Source of the DNA: Candidatus Gastranaerophilales bacterium
Lineage (GTDB): Bacteria; Cyanobacteriota; Vampirovibrionia; Gastranaerophilales; Gastranaerophilaceae
DNA length: 64,000 bases
Assembly: GCA_910587055.1 (NCBI GenBank)
Contig: CAJUKY010000001.1
Location: forward strand, 1 to 64,000
Direction: 5' to 3'
Shown: one piece after another, positions 8,486 through 17,961 of the stretch
How positions within the stretch are numbered: position 1 is the stretch's first letter
Layout of the letters: every line of letters starts with the position of its first letter
Position numbers and translations under genes: made by a program
Notes under the pieces: model-generated
Database searches by the model: none
Told to the model about the DNA's origin: nothing
The model's input: only the letters and a program-made list of their open reading frames with translations

Positions 8486-11137
8486 TTATTCCGCATTATC
8501 TCTTACCGTTACATTAATATACGGTTTTGAAAAATATTTATTTGCGGCAGATAAAACATCTGATTGAGTAACATTCATTATTGCATTTTTATACTCTTCA
8601 AGATGGTTTATATCGTATCCAAGAGCACCGTACCAGCCTAAAAGCGAAGCATCATCCATATTTGTTTCAAGAGAAATTAAAATATTGCCTAAAATTTTAT
8701 CTTTGGCTTCATTTAATTCTTTATTAGAAACAAATTCCGTTTTTAAAAGATTAATTTCTTTCAGCATACCCTGTTTTGCGGTTTCTATGCTTTTATTGTT
8801 TGTTCCGATATAGGCTATAAAAGCACCGTCCTGCGCATTTTGAAGAAGGGTTGAGCCGACCGAATATGCAAGCCCCTGTTCTTCCCTTAAGCTTTTAAAG
8901 AGTCTGGAGCTCATTCCTTCACCCAGAATTGCATTTATCACCTTCAGTGCGGCTAAATCTTTTTGATTATAAACAGTATCGGTTTTGTAGCCTGCTAGAA
9001 CCCAGGCTGTTTTTGTATCATCTTTTATGATTGTCTTTTCAATATTTTCTTCAGGGGTAAATTGTTCCGTTTTTAAATCTTTAAGGCAGATTTTATTTCC
9101 TTTGCCTTTTTCTTCAAAGATTTTTGTCATAGTGTCTGCAATTTTTTCCGCTTCAACATTGCCTACAACCGTGATAACAATATTTTCAGGATTAAGCACC
9201 GTATTATAGTAATCAATCACATCTCCCCTTACAATATTCGGGATGTTTTTTTCAAGAATTGCGGAATTATTGCCGTAAACGGAACCCTTAAAAGCAAGGG
9301 CTTTAAATTCATCCACCGCGATATTCAACGGGCTGTCTTTTAGCTGTTTTAAGCTTGCAAGCTTTAATTTTTTCACTTTTTCAATTTCAGCATTTGCAAA
9401 TAAAGGCTCATTTACAACATCATTCAGAATGGAAATTGCAGAATCAATTTCATTTGCCGTTGTTAAAAGGTTAATGCCAAATGTATCATTTCCGCTTGAA
9501 AGAGAAAGTTTTATTCCTTTTTCATCAAGCACTTTTGCAAGGGTCTCGGAATCCATTTTTCTTGTGCCCTTAGACGCGCTTGAAGCTGCAATGCTTGCAA
9601 CACCCGGAATTTTTTCAAGAGAATTCCCGCCTAATGCTTGAATATCAAAGGCAATAATGGAATTTGCCGTATTTTTCTTTACAATAAGCGTTGCACCGTT
9701 TGAAAGTGCGTATTTTTGAACATTTTTATTCTCTTCAATTAATTTTGGAGGCTGAACTTTTTCAACCACATTGCTTATTTCTTTTGTATTATTTTCCACA
9801 GTTTCTTTAACTTCATTTTTCGGAATAACAATTGAAATTGCGGTTTTATTTTTATCGAGATATTTTCTTGCAACTCTTATAACGTCTTCTTTTTTAACGC
9901 GTTCAATATTATCAAGATAGTTATCGTAATACCATGTATTTCCCCAGAAAAGCGTTAAGTATCCAAGTTCGTTTGAGATATTTGAAACAGATTCTCTTGA
10001 ATAATAGGTTGATGTCTTTGCCATATTTATGGCTTTTTTAACTTCTTCATCAGTTATTCCGCCTTTTTTAACGGAATCAATTACTTTAAAAATTTCATCT
10101 TCAACCGCTTTTAAATTTGCAGGTTTAAATGACGATTGAATTACAAAAATTCCATCATCCATAAAGGTGGAATTACTTGCAAGAATTGAATAAACAAGCT
10201 GATGTTCTTCTTTTAATTTTCTGTTCAAAACAGAGCTTCTTGAATCGCCCAGTATTGTTGATAAAACATCGAGCGCATAGCCGTCTTTATCTTCTTTAAA
10301 TTTCGGCACTTTATAGGCTATTGCCATATAGCCCGTGTTTATATCTTTCTTTTCCGTAATTCTCAATTGCTTTTGAATGGCTGGAACTTTAGGATACACA
10401 CCTTCTTTATAGGTCTTATTGTTATCAACAAATAATTCCGCCACTTTTTTAATTGCATATTCAGGGTCAACATCTCCCGCAATAACTGTTGTCATATTAT
10501 GCGGGGAATACCATTGATTGTAAAAATCAAGAATTTCTTCGCGCGTAATAGTTTCTATAACCTCTTTTGAGCCTATAACGGGTCTAAAATAAGGATGATA
10601 CGGCTCATGCTGGGTATAGATAAGCTTAAAAAGGTTGTTATACATAACGCTTCTCGGGCTATCGAGGCCTTTTGAAATCTCTTCAAGCACAACAAGACGC
10701 TCTTTTTCCATTTCTTTTCTTGGAATCAGAGGATTTAAAAGCATATCGGCGTGCAATTCCAGCGCTTTATCAAATTCTTTGGAGGGAATTGTAATGTAAT
10801 AATGGGTAAAATCTTTGCTTGTTGCAGCATTTGTTACCCCGCCTTTTGATTCAAGAATTCTGTCAAATTCTCCCGGGGGTGTTTTTTCCGTTCCTTTAAA
10901 GAAAAGGTGTTCAAGAAAATGCGCTACGCCTGAATTTTTATCATTTTCATTGATTGAGCCTGTTTTAATCCATGTATCAATCGTTACAATAGGATTATTA
11001 TTAACGGGAACCACAATAACAGTCTGGCCCGTAGGGAGCTTTTGCGTTACATAGTTTTTAGCAATCTGTTCAGTGCAGAAAGCACCGTTAATGGTAAAAA
11101 CACAGAAAGCCAATATGCTTAGAAATATTTTTTTCAT
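8486..11137 (-). CDS. M16-family zinc metallopeptidase, secreted, two-module
   Basis: 883 residues: a signal peptide (MKKIFLSILAFCVFTINGAFC, about 1-21), then two M16 modules. The first carries the inverted zinc motif HFLEH at residues 73-77 and a distal EE near 150 (VVLEEISKG). The second (from about 455) lacks HxxEH, as usual for the inactive half that closes the peptide chamber. Family members (pitrilysin, PqqL, AlbE/F-like) degrade small peptides, here in the periplasm. An AGAGGA site precedes the ATG. The gene starts 12 bases after the stop of a radical SAM/SPASM gene, so the two form an operon. That pairing recalls PQQ and subtilosin maturation, but no precursor peptide is visible nearby. 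Confidence 0.92.
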   Translation of the reverse strand: MKKIFLSILAFCVFTINGAFCTEQIAKNYVTQKLPTGQTVIVVPVNNNPIVTIDTWIKTGSINENDKNSGVAHFLEHLFFKGTEKTPPGEFDRILESKGGVTNAATSKDFTHYYITIPSKEFDKALELHADMLLNPLIPRKEMEKERLVVLEEISKGLDSPRSVMYNNLFKLIYTQHEPYHPYFRPVIGSKEVIETITREEILDFYNQWYSPHNMTTVIAGDVDPEYAIKKVAELFVDNNKTYKEGVYPKVPAIQKQLRITEKKDINTGYMAIAYKVPKFKEDKDGYALDVLSTILGDSRSSVLNRKLKEEHQLVYSILASNSTFMDDGIFVIQSSFKPANLKAVEDEIFKVIDSVKKGGITDEEVKKAINMAKTSTYYSRESVSNISNELGYLTLFWGNTWYYDNYLDNIERVKKEDVIRVARKYLDKNKTAISIVIPKNEVKETVENNTKEISNVVEKVQPPKLIEENKNVQKYALSNGATLIVKKNTANSIIAFDIQALGGNSLEKIPGVASIAASSASKGTRKMDSETLAKVLDEKGIKLSLSSGNDTFGINLLTTANEIDSAISILNDVVNEPLFANAEIEKVKKLKLASLKQLKDSPLNIAVDEFKALAFKGSVYGNNSAILEKNIPNIVRGDVIDYYNTVLNPENIVITVVGNVEAEKIADTMTKIFEEKGKGNKICLKDLKTEQFTPEENIEKTIIKDDTKTAWVLAGYKTDTVYNQKDLAALKVINAILGEGMSSRLFKSLREEQGLAYSVGSTLLQNAQDGAFIAYIGTNNKSIETAKQGMLKEINLLKTEFVSNKELNEAKDKILGNILISLETNMDDASLLGWYGALGYDINHLEEYKNAIMNVTQSDVLSAANKYFSKPYINVTVRDNAE

Positions 11138-11149
11138 TGATATCCTCTT

Positions 11150-12250
11150 TTATTTTACTTTGAGCTCGCAGCACATCTGGCATGCGCTGAAACTTTTTGA
11201 ATATTTAAGATTTTTTCTGAAACATTTAAACTTTGTTTCATTAAATACATCTTTAATTTTTTTATCTCTGACATTTCCGATTTTAAACGATAAACAGGGG
11301 TACACATCACCCTGTGGATTTATCATCATATTAGAAAACGGATATTTACAAGGATAATAGACATCTTTCGGATGGCGCAATAAATCAGCCTTGTTTTCAG
11401 GCGCAAAGAAAGCTTTTATCTTTCTTAATTCATTTTCAACCCCGCCGCCTTCAAATTTCGGAGAAAATCTTATTTTTGTTTTTGATTTTTTGCTCATAGA
11501 GTCAATTTTTCTATATACATCTTCAAAATGCTTTATATCAAAATAGGGCTGTATGGGGTATTCAGGCTCATAAAAAACAGGTTCAAATTCTTCTCTTAAA
11601 ACAGAATTTTGCTTAAGGTCATTATTTCTTAAAAACGAAATACTTAAAAATTCAAAACCCATTTCCGTTGTATATTCATAAAGCTTTAATAAATCATCAA
11701 TATTGTTATTTAAAACTATGGTTTTAATATCCACCATAGGTTTATTTTTATGTTTCATTCTTCTGTAATTCAATGCTTCAAGATTATTTGTAATTCTTTC
11801 AAATATTCCTTCCCTGTTGCGGTTTAAATCATGGTTTTTGCCCCATCCGTCAATAGATACGGATAAAAGCATCATGTTTGATTTTATAAAAGCATCAATT
11901 ATATCTTCATTAATTAAAATTCCGTTTGTTACAACGTTTAATTTGCCGAATACCCTTTTTGATACAGCATATAGAATATCAATAAAATCATGGCGCACAA
12001 GAGGCTCTCCGCCTACAAGCGTTACAAAAGCATACCTTGGAATTTGCTTTATTATATTAAGCCATTCATCTGTTGAAAGTTCGTTTTTCTTTCTGTCATT
12101 TCCCACATAGCAATAAGGGCAGTTTAAATTGCATCTGTATGTCAATTCAAAAAAGTATCTTAAGGGGATAATCGCTTTTCCTTCTTTATTGTTATATGAA
12201 AAATCAGCATATATATCTCTTGCCGCATCAAAAAGTTTTGAATAATCCAT
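11150..12250 (-). CDS. radical SAM protein with C-terminal SPASM domain
   Basis: 366 residues from the ATG at 12250. A TTG at 12271 would add seven residues, but AGAGGA sits just before 12250. The radical SAM cluster motif CxxxCxxC is at C40, C44 and C47 (CNLNCPYC), followed by the GGEP motif (LVGGEPL), which binds SAM. The C-terminus has a SPASM-type cysteine array: a Cys in YYPCKYPFSN, NPQGDVYPCLSFKIGNV and the closing CQMCCELK. SPASM proteins often modify peptides (PQQ, mycofactocin, sactipeptides), but many of this simpler type are uncharacterised. It is co-transcribed with the M16 peptidase and divergent from dnaA. Confidence 0.9.
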   Translation of the reverse strand: MDYSKLFDAARDIYADFSYNNKEGKAIIPLRYFFELTYRCNLNCPYCYVGNDRKKNELSTDEWLNIIKQIPRYAFVTLVGGEPLVRHDFIDILYAVSKRVFGKLNVVTNGILINEDIIDAFIKSNMMLLSVSIDGWGKNHDLNRNREGIFERITNNLEALNYRRMKHKNKPMVDIKTIVLNNNIDDLLKLYEYTTEMGFEFLSISFLRNNDLKQNSVLREEFEPVFYEPEYPIQPYFDIKHFEDVYRKIDSMSKKSKTKIRFSPKFEGGGVENELRKIKAFFAPENKADLLRHPKDVYYPCKYPFSNMMINPQGDVYPCLSFKIGNVRDKKIKDVFNETKFKCFRKNLKYSKSFSACQMCCELKVK

Positions 12251-12305
12251 CTTTTCCTCTAAAATTCCCAAAATAAAGCCGGTGATTGTATTTATTATTT
12301 CTTAA

Positions 12306-12334
12306 TTTTACTACAATATTTTTTTGTAGTAAAA
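12306..12334. repeat. perfect 11-bp inverted repeat between radical SAM gene and dnaA
   Basis: TTTTACTACAA (12306-12316) is the exact reverse complement of TTGTAGTAAAA (12324-12334), with a seven-base T-rich centre. It lies in the divergent intergenic space 56 bases upstream of the radical SAM start and 120 bases before dnaA. It may be an operator or an mRNA leader hairpin. It is not GC-rich enough to be a convincing terminator. Confidence 0.6.
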
Positions 12335-12455
12335 TTTTAAAGAATGAGCATGCTTTTTGTATGCAAAGTATGAAAAATGGTTAGTTTTTCCTTTGTAGAG
12401 ATTATATACAGAGGGTTACATTTATTAACAGAAAAAAGAGATGAGGAATTTTTAG

Positions 12456-13844
12456 GTGCTTAATTCGGGTTTAAGTTACGATGAAATTTGGGAAAGGTCG
12501 AAAGAAATTTTAAAGGAAAAAATCCCGAATTCCACTTTTGAGCCGTGGATTATGCCTGTTGTCCCCGCAAAAGAAGGGGAAGATTGCTATAAAAAAGACT
12601 GCATGGTTTTAAAAAGCGATAAATCTTTCGGCGTTTCTTTTTTAAACCAGAAATATTTCCACGAAATTCAAAACACAATAAATTCCGTATGCGGGGTGAA
12701 TCTGCCCGTAAATATTATCTTTATGCCGTCTGATGTTAAAAAAGCACCCAAAAAGAAAGAAAAACCTGCAGAACACATCGTTTTAATGAAAGAACAGATT
12801 GATAACCTTAAACAGATGCACTCATTCTGCGCTTTGAATCTAAAATATACATTTGAAAACTTTGTTGTCGGGGAGAACTCTCTTGTTGCATATAATGCTG
12901 CAAAACAGGTATCAGAAGCCCCGGGGCAGAAATTTAATCCACTTTTTATATCAGGCTCTGTCGGAATAGGTAAAACCCATCTAATGCAGGCTATAGGACA
13001 TAATATTTTAAAAAATTTCCCCGACCTTAAAGTAAAATATGCAAAAACGGAAGAATTTACCAACCAGCTTGTGGATTCATGCCAGAAAGGGCAGGAATCT
13101 TACCAGAAAATGAAAAAGTTTAGGGACAGATACAGAAATGTAGATGTGCTTTTACTTGACGATATTCAATTTGCGGAAGGTAAAAAAAGAACGGAAGAAG
13201 AAATATTCAATACGTTTGATGCGCTTTTTCATCTTGGAAAACAGATAGTATTTGCTTCAGACAGACCGATTTCAAGTTTTAAAAATACTCCTGACAGGCT
13301 AAAAAGCAGATACGAATGGGGCTTATCCGTTGATATTCTTGTTCCTGATTTTAAAACAAGGGTTGAAATTATAGAAAAACACGCTTTGAGGTCTAATTTT
13401 GAAATTACGCGCGAAGTTGCAGAATTTTTAGCGGAAACCTTTGATAACAATGTGCGTGAGCTTGAAGGAGCATATAATAAAGTGAGCGCCTATGCTTCAA
13501 TTAAAGGGGTGGAACTTACGGTAGAATCTGCAAAAGAGATTTTAGGAATAGATGAAAACGCTAAAAAAATCACCCCTGAAATAATAATAGAAGAATGCGC
13601 GAAATACTATAATGTTACAAAAAAAGATATATTATCAACCGCGCGCGCAAAAGAGATAAAAGAAGCGCGCCAGAGTGCTATTTATCTGACGCGCGAACTT
13701 TTAAATTTAAGTTTTCCTGCCATAGGGGAAATTTTTAATAAAAACCATACAACAATTTTATATTCATATGAAAAACTTAAGAAGGAATTAGTATTTAACA
13801 AGGCTCTGCAATCTTCAATATCAGAGATTGAAAAGCTGTTTTAG
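12456..13844 (+). CDS. dnaA: chromosomal replication initiator protein DnaA
   Basis: 462 residues, normal length, GTG start preceded by GAGG. Domain I (about 1-85, IWERSKEILKEKIPNSTFEPW) mediates DnaB/self contacts, a short Lys-rich linker is domain II, and domain III is the AAA+ ATPase. In domain III, Walker A is GSVGIGKT near 167-174, Walker B is VLLLDDIQF, and sensor II follows near NVRELEGAYNK. Domain IV is the DNA-binding helix-turn-helix with the signature ARQSAIYLTRELLNLSFPAIGEIF and NKNHTTILYS. It binds DnaA boxes at oriC. No cluster of DnaA boxes or dnaN lies beside it, so the origin may be elsewhere. Confidence 0.98.
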   Translation: MLNSGLSYDEIWERSKEILKEKIPNSTFEPWIMPVVPAKEGEDCYKKDCMVLKSDKSFGVSFLNQKYFHEIQNTINSVCGVNLPVNIIFMPSDVKKAPKKKEKPAEHIVLMKEQIDNLKQMHSFCALNLKYTFENFVVGENSLVAYNAAKQVSEAPGQKFNPLFISGSVGIGKTHLMQAIGHNILKNFPDLKVKYAKTEEFTNQLVDSCQKGQESYQKMKKFRDRYRNVDVLLLDDIQFAEGKKRTEEEIFNTFDALFHLGKQIVFASDRPISSFKNTPDRLKSRYEWGLSVDILVPDFKTRVEIIEKHALRSNFEITREVAEFLAETFDNNVRELEGAYNKVSAYASIKGVELTVESAKEILGIDENAKKITPEIIIEECAKYYNVTKKDILSTARAKEIKEARQSAIYLTRELLNLSFPAIGEIFNKNHTTILYSYEKLKKELVFNKALQSSISEIEKLF

Positions 13845-13850
13845 TTTTGT

Positions 13851-15659
13851 TTACACCAAAGTGTCATCTGCAATAACTTTTTCTTCTTCAGCGGTTTCAA
13901 CCGGTGTTTGTGCTAAAAGCTCAGTTCCTTCAGCATTCTCAGCCACTGTTTCTTTTGCAGGTTCTTCTTTGGCCTTTTGAATCTTTTCAAAGTTTGCTTC
14001 AATCTCATTTGCCTTAGCTAAACCTTCTGTGCTTGCGATATGCTGTGCTGTTTCTTTAATGCTTGCACGGTCTATATTAATTGTTTTCCAAGCAAATTCA
14101 AGGTGTTCTTCAAGCTGTTCATATTTTTCAATATACTGTGCAAAAGTTTCATCGAAATCTTTCTTTTCAGCTTCAATTGTAACATCTTGAGCAAATCTGC
14201 CTCTGCCGTTATCTTTATCAGAGAAATCATAGTTAGCTTCAAGCCAATCAACTCTATCTAACGTATTGTAGCCGTCTGTTACTTCTTCGCCCTGGAATGT
14301 TAAACCGAATGTACCAAGTAATGTATTGCCGTTTGCCATATCTTTATTTAAGCTTTTATAGCTGTTTAAATCAACACTGTCAGCATCGCCGAATACCTCT
14401 GAAGCTTTCTTTGCAGTTTGTGTACCGTCAGCGTTTGTTACAACAACCATCAGGTTTTCCATTTCATCCTTTTCAACTTTGCCGTTACCGTCAGCATCAA
14501 GAGCTGCCATTTCAGCCCAGCCTTGTTCAGCGCCTAAGAATTCTTTTTCATTGCTTAATTTACCGTCAGCATCTTTATCAATGAAGAAATCAAAGCGTGC
14601 ATCACCTGCGGTAAAGCCTATCGGGTCGCATTTTTTGCAATCAGGATCTTCTGCACCTTCTTTTGAAATTTCTGAAACAATCTGATCAAGTGCATCACTC
14701 TTTGTATCAAGCTGGCCTTGAAGGCTTTTATTTTCCTGAGCAAGTGTGCTCATTTTTGTCATATAGCCATCCAGTGTAAGCATTTTGCTTTCTGCACCCA
14801 TTAAACCATTTACTACGGCTGCAATTTGACCACTTGCATCAGATGTTAAATTGTTTAGTTTACTGTTTAAACCGGATTGAAAATCTTCATAAGAAATTTC
14901 GCCTTCAGCTTTTGTATAGGCTTCCAGTTCTTCGTTTACAAGTTTTGAGGCTGCTTCTTTTTGTTCTTCGGCTATATTTTCACTTTTTTCTATAGCAGCA
15001 TTAATTTCATCTTCAATTTCTTTTTGCAATTTTTCAATTGACGGTTTTAAAGCTTCAATCTGCTGGTTATTTTGTTCAATCTGGCTGTTTATAGCATTGA
15101 GCTCTTCACGAAGCGCCACTACCTCCGGAGATGTTTCAACAGCAAGCTGACCCGTAAACTGTGCAAATAATTCTTTGGCTTCAGCATCATGGCCAATAGG
15201 GCAATTATAGCTGCCGTCTTCATTTAAGCTGATACCGATTGAAGGAAAAACTTCTGCAATAATATTTACGATTTCATTTTTAGAAAAGCCTTCACCGCTT
15301 AAATTTGCAACAAGACCGTCATCAATTGCCTGTTTAAAGGCTTTAAGCTGCGGATTAGACATTGTATAAGGATCGCTGCCGCCTGCTTCAGCTGAATATT
15401 TTTGTTTTAATTCATTAACTTTTGCTGAAATATCGCCTCTGCCTGCGGCTGCAGTTTTACCTGTTTTCTTTGCAGTTTTTGCATCGTTTGCAGCTTTGGT
15501 TAAAACAACGGTATCTACACCGAGTTCTTCCATTTGAGCAAGCTCGTTATCATCAAATATACCGTCTGCACCGAATTCCTGAATTTTTGCCAGAACATCA
15601 GCATCAACTTTTTTGCCGTAAGCTTCATTAATCATTTGAGCGTTTACTGTAATAGCCAT
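13851..15659 (-). CDS. EF-hand and coiled-coil protein of unknown function
   Basis: 602 residues, not recognised as a named family. It has no signal peptide. Residues 1-60 include FGADGIFDDNELAQMEELG, itself an EF-hand-like loop. About 165-330 is predicted coiled coil (NSQIEQNNQQIEALKPSIEK and LQKEIEDEINAAIEKSEN). A CKKC pair near 343-346 precedes two good calcium-binding loops: DKDADGKLSNEKE near 357 and DADGNGKVEKDEM near 385, both with acidic residues at positions 1, 3, 5 and 12. The C-terminus is helical and ends in a Glu/Ala-rich tail. Calcium binding is supported by motif; the cellular role is unknown. It is convergent with dnaA, with a gap of only six bases. Confidence 0.8.
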   Translation of the reverse strand: MAITVNAQMINEAYGKKVDADVLAKIQEFGADGIFDDNELAQMEELGVDTVVLTKAANDAKTAKKTGKTAAAGRGDISAKVNELKQKYSAEAGGSDPYTMSNPQLKAFKQAIDDGLVANLSGEGFSKNEIVNIIAEVFPSIGISLNEDGSYNCPIGHDAEAKELFAQFTGQLAVETSPEVVALREELNAINSQIEQNNQQIEALKPSIEKLQKEIEDEINAAIEKSENIAEEQKEAASKLVNEELEAYTKAEGEISYEDFQSGLNSKLNNLTSDASGQIAAVVNGLMGAESKMLTLDGYMTKMSTLAQENKSLQGQLDTKSDALDQIVSEISKEGAEDPDCKKCDPIGFTAGDARFDFFIDKDADGKLSNEKEFLGAEQGWAEMAALDADGNGKVEKDEMENLMVVVTNADGTQTAKKASEVFGDADSVDLNSYKSLNKDMANGNTLLGTFGLTFQGEEVTDGYNTLDRVDWLEANYDFSDKDNGRGRFAQDVTIEAEKKDFDETFAQYIEKYEQLEEHLEFAWKTINIDRASIKETAQHIASTEGLAKANEIEANFEKIQKAKEEPAKETVAENAEGTELLAQTPVETAEEEKVIADDTLV

Positions 15660-15817
15660 AAGAAATCCTTTATACTTTATATACTTCTTGCATCACACAT
15701 ATATACAAAGTATTAATTCGGCATAATATTTCAAAAGTTTAGGAAATATTTACAAATATTTACAAAAAATATTGCTTAAAAACTATCAAATCAATAAAAT
15801 AGTGGCAAATACAGGTT

Positions 15818-16660
15818 TTAATTTGAAAGATCAAACTTTATTACGGTATTTTTTTCCTGCTCAGTTATTAAAAGCTTTTTATTTTGATTATCAACATTTA
15901 AACAGTATGGCTTTTTTACAAGAAGCAAAACGGTTGTTTTGCCGTCAGGTTCAGCCTTTATAATATTACCCTTTGTATAGTTGGCAACATAAACATTATT
16001 GCTGTCATCAACCGCAATGCCGACAGGCCCGCTTAAATTATTCGGCCCTACAAACGTGGTTTTAATATTTTGCGGAGTAATCTTATATACAGCATTTTGT
16101 GAAAAGCTTGCTATGTAGACATTTCCGAGTTTATCAGTTGCAACACCGGTAGGCGCCTGAATTGTTTTTTCAAGGAGAGAGCTTTTTTTGAGCATATCTT
16201 CTTTAAGTTTTAATTCCTGAGCAACTTCAACCTGCCTTTTTTCAACGGTCGCAATAAGCTTTTCAGCCTGCTCATAATAATCGGAATAGTTTGGAATTCT
16301 ATCCAGATATGTTAAAGACTTTTTCAGGTATCCTCTTTTATACAGCAAATTACCGAAATTAAACATGCTCTCATAATCTTCGGGGGTAATTTCGATTAAT
16401 TTTTCGTATGTAACCATTGCATCGTTATAATATTTATAAGATTCCTGTATTTTTGCAAGGTTATAATATGCCTGATAAAACTTCGGATCCAGTTCAATTG
16501 CTTTTTTGAATGATGCAATTGAATCTTCAATTTTATTCAAATTATAAAAATCTATACCCTGATTATAATACGATGTAGCCTCTGAACTCTGCGCCATTAC
16601 ACGCAAAGAGCCAAATAAAATAACTGAAAATATTAAACATGTAGTAATTAATTTTTTCAT
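15818..16660 (-). CDS. secreted TPR-NHL repeat protein
   Basis: 280 residues from MKKLITTCLIF; the longer frame to 16702 adds 14 residues that would overlap the divergent dapL leader. A signal peptide (about 1-24, ending VMAQ) is followed by three tetratricopeptide repeats (YYNQGIDFYNLNKIEDSIAS, AYYNLAKIQESYKYYNDAMV, MFNFGNLLYKRGYLKKSLTY). A short helix leads into NHL-type beta repeats (APTGVATDKLGNVYIASFSQ; GPVGIAVDDSNNVYVANYTK). TPR and NHL units both mediate protein contacts, so an envelope scaffold is plausible. TATAAT (16675-16670) lies nine bases before the ATG and no ribosome site is seen, which suggests a very short leader. Confidence 0.82.
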   Translation of the reverse strand: MKKLITTCLIFSVILFGSLRVMAQSSEATSYYNQGIDFYNLNKIEDSIASFKKAIELDPKFYQAYYNLAKIQESYKYYNDAMVTYEKLIEITPEDYESMFNFGNLLYKRGYLKKSLTYLDRIPNYSDYYEQAEKLIATVEKRQVEVAQELKLKEDMLKKSSLLEKTIQAPTGVATDKLGNVYIASFSQNAVYKITPQNIKTTFVGPNNLSGPVGIAVDDSNNVYVANYTKGNIIKAEPDGKTTVLLLVKKPYCLNVDNQNKKLLITEQEKNTVIKFDLSN

Positions 16661-16696
16661 GATACCATGATTATAGCAAAAAAGGAGAAATATACA

Positions 16697-17884
16697 ATGC
16701 AAACCTCAAAAAGATTAGATAGAATACCACCCTACCTGTTTGCAAGAATAGATGCAAAAATAGCGGAAGCTAAAGCAAAAGGGATTGATATAATTTCACT
16801 GGGCGTAGGCGACCCTGATACCCCTACAATTCAGACGGTTGTTGATGCCATGCATAAAGCAATAGATAACCCGAAAAACCACGATTATCCGCCCTATAAC
16901 GGTACGGAGACTTTCAGAAAAGCAAGTGCGGACTGGATGAAAGAAAGATTTAACGTAGAACTTGACCCTAATACCGAGGTGCTTGCAAATATCGGTTCAA
17001 AAGAAGCTATAGCGCACGTTTTCTTTGCATATGTCGACCCCGGCGATGTTACGCTTTGCCCTGATCCCGGGTATCCCGTGTATCAAAATGCAACAATTCT
17101 GGCCGGCGGAGAACCTTATTCAATGCCGCTTTTAGCTGAAAATAATTTTCTTCCTGATTTTGATAAAATTCCTGAAGATGTTGCACGTGCCGCAAAATTG
17201 ATGTTTTTAAATTACCCAAATAACCCGACGGGTGCTGTATGCGACCTTGAATTTTATCAAAAAGCCGTTGATTACTGTAAAAAATACAACATTCTGCTTT
17301 GTTCCGATTTAGCATACTGCGAAATGACATATGACGGTTATAAAGCGCCTTCCGTATTGCAGGCAAAAGGCGCAAAGGATGTTGCAATTGAATTTTATTC
17401 TCATTCAAAATCTTACAATATGACAGGCTGGAGGGTAGGATTTATTGCAGGAAACAAAGATGCGATAAAAGCGCTCGGCACCATTAAGAATAATATTGAT
17501 TCAGGCGTATTTAAGGCAATTCAAGATGCCGCAATTGAAGCATACAAGGCTCCGAAATCAGAAATCGAAAAACTGAACCTTATGTATAAGGAAAGAAAAG
17601 AGCTGATGGAAAAAGGGTTAGCTGAGCTCGGATGGAATGTTAAACCGTCTAAAGCCACATTTTACCTGTGGCTTCCCTGTCCGAAGGGCTTTACAAGCGA
17701 AGAATTTGCAACAGTAATGCTTGAAAAAGCAAATATAGTGGTGCCTCCGGGTAACGGATACGGCAAATACGGCGAAGGGTTCTTTAGGATTGCTTTAACA
17801 AAACCTGTAGATGTGCTTCAAAAGGCGCTAAACAGAATGAAAGAAGCAGGAATTTCCTATAATATGGAAAAGGCTAACGTTTAA
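16697..17884 (+). CDS. dapL: LL-diaminopimelate aminotransferase
   Basis: 395 residues. It is a class I/II PLP aminotransferase that converts tetrahydrodipicolinate directly to LL-diaminopimelate for lysine and peptidoglycan; this shortcut is used by cyanobacteria, chlamydiae and plants. Visible family features are RLDRIPPYLFARIDAK at the start, LGVGDPDTPT, NYPNNPTGA, the PLP lysine in SHSKSYNMTGWRVGF (about residue 240) and an Arg in GEGFFRIALT. I start at 16697 because AAGGAG lies nine bases upstream; the frame opens ten codons earlier at 16667. The best family match is the DapL2-like subgroup; other aspartate-type aminotransferases are possible. Confidence 0.88.
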   Translation: MQTSKRLDRIPPYLFARIDAKIAEAKAKGIDIISLGVGDPDTPTIQTVVDAMHKAIDNPKNHDYPPYNGTETFRKASADWMKERFNVELDPNTEVLANIGSKEAIAHVFFAYVDPGDVTLCPDPGYPVYQNATILAGGEPYSMPLLAENNFLPDFDKIPEDVARAAKLMFLNYPNNPTGAVCDLEFYQKAVDYCKKYNILLCSDLAYCEMTYDGYKAPSVLQAKGAKDVAIEFYSHSKSYNMTGWRVGFIAGNKDAIKALGTIKNNIDSGVFKAIQDAAIEAYKAPKSEIEKLNLMYKERKELMEKGLAELGWNVKPSKATFYLWLPCPKGFTSEEFATVMLEKANIVVPPGNGYGKYGEGFFRIALTKPVDVLQKALNRMKEAGISYNMEKANV

Positions 17885-17892
17885 TAATACAA

Positions 17893-17930
17893 AAAATGCG
17901 TCCGTTTGCAATCCATTCGGGCGCATTTTA
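17893..17930 (+). terminator. intrinsic terminator after dapL
   Basis: AAAATGCGTCCG (17893-17904) pairs with CGGGCGCATTTT (17918-17929) with one wobble, ending in a T run. It is positioned nine bases after the dapL stop. Confidence 0.8.
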
Positions 17931-17961
17931 AAATATATTTGCAAAATACAGGGCAGAATTT

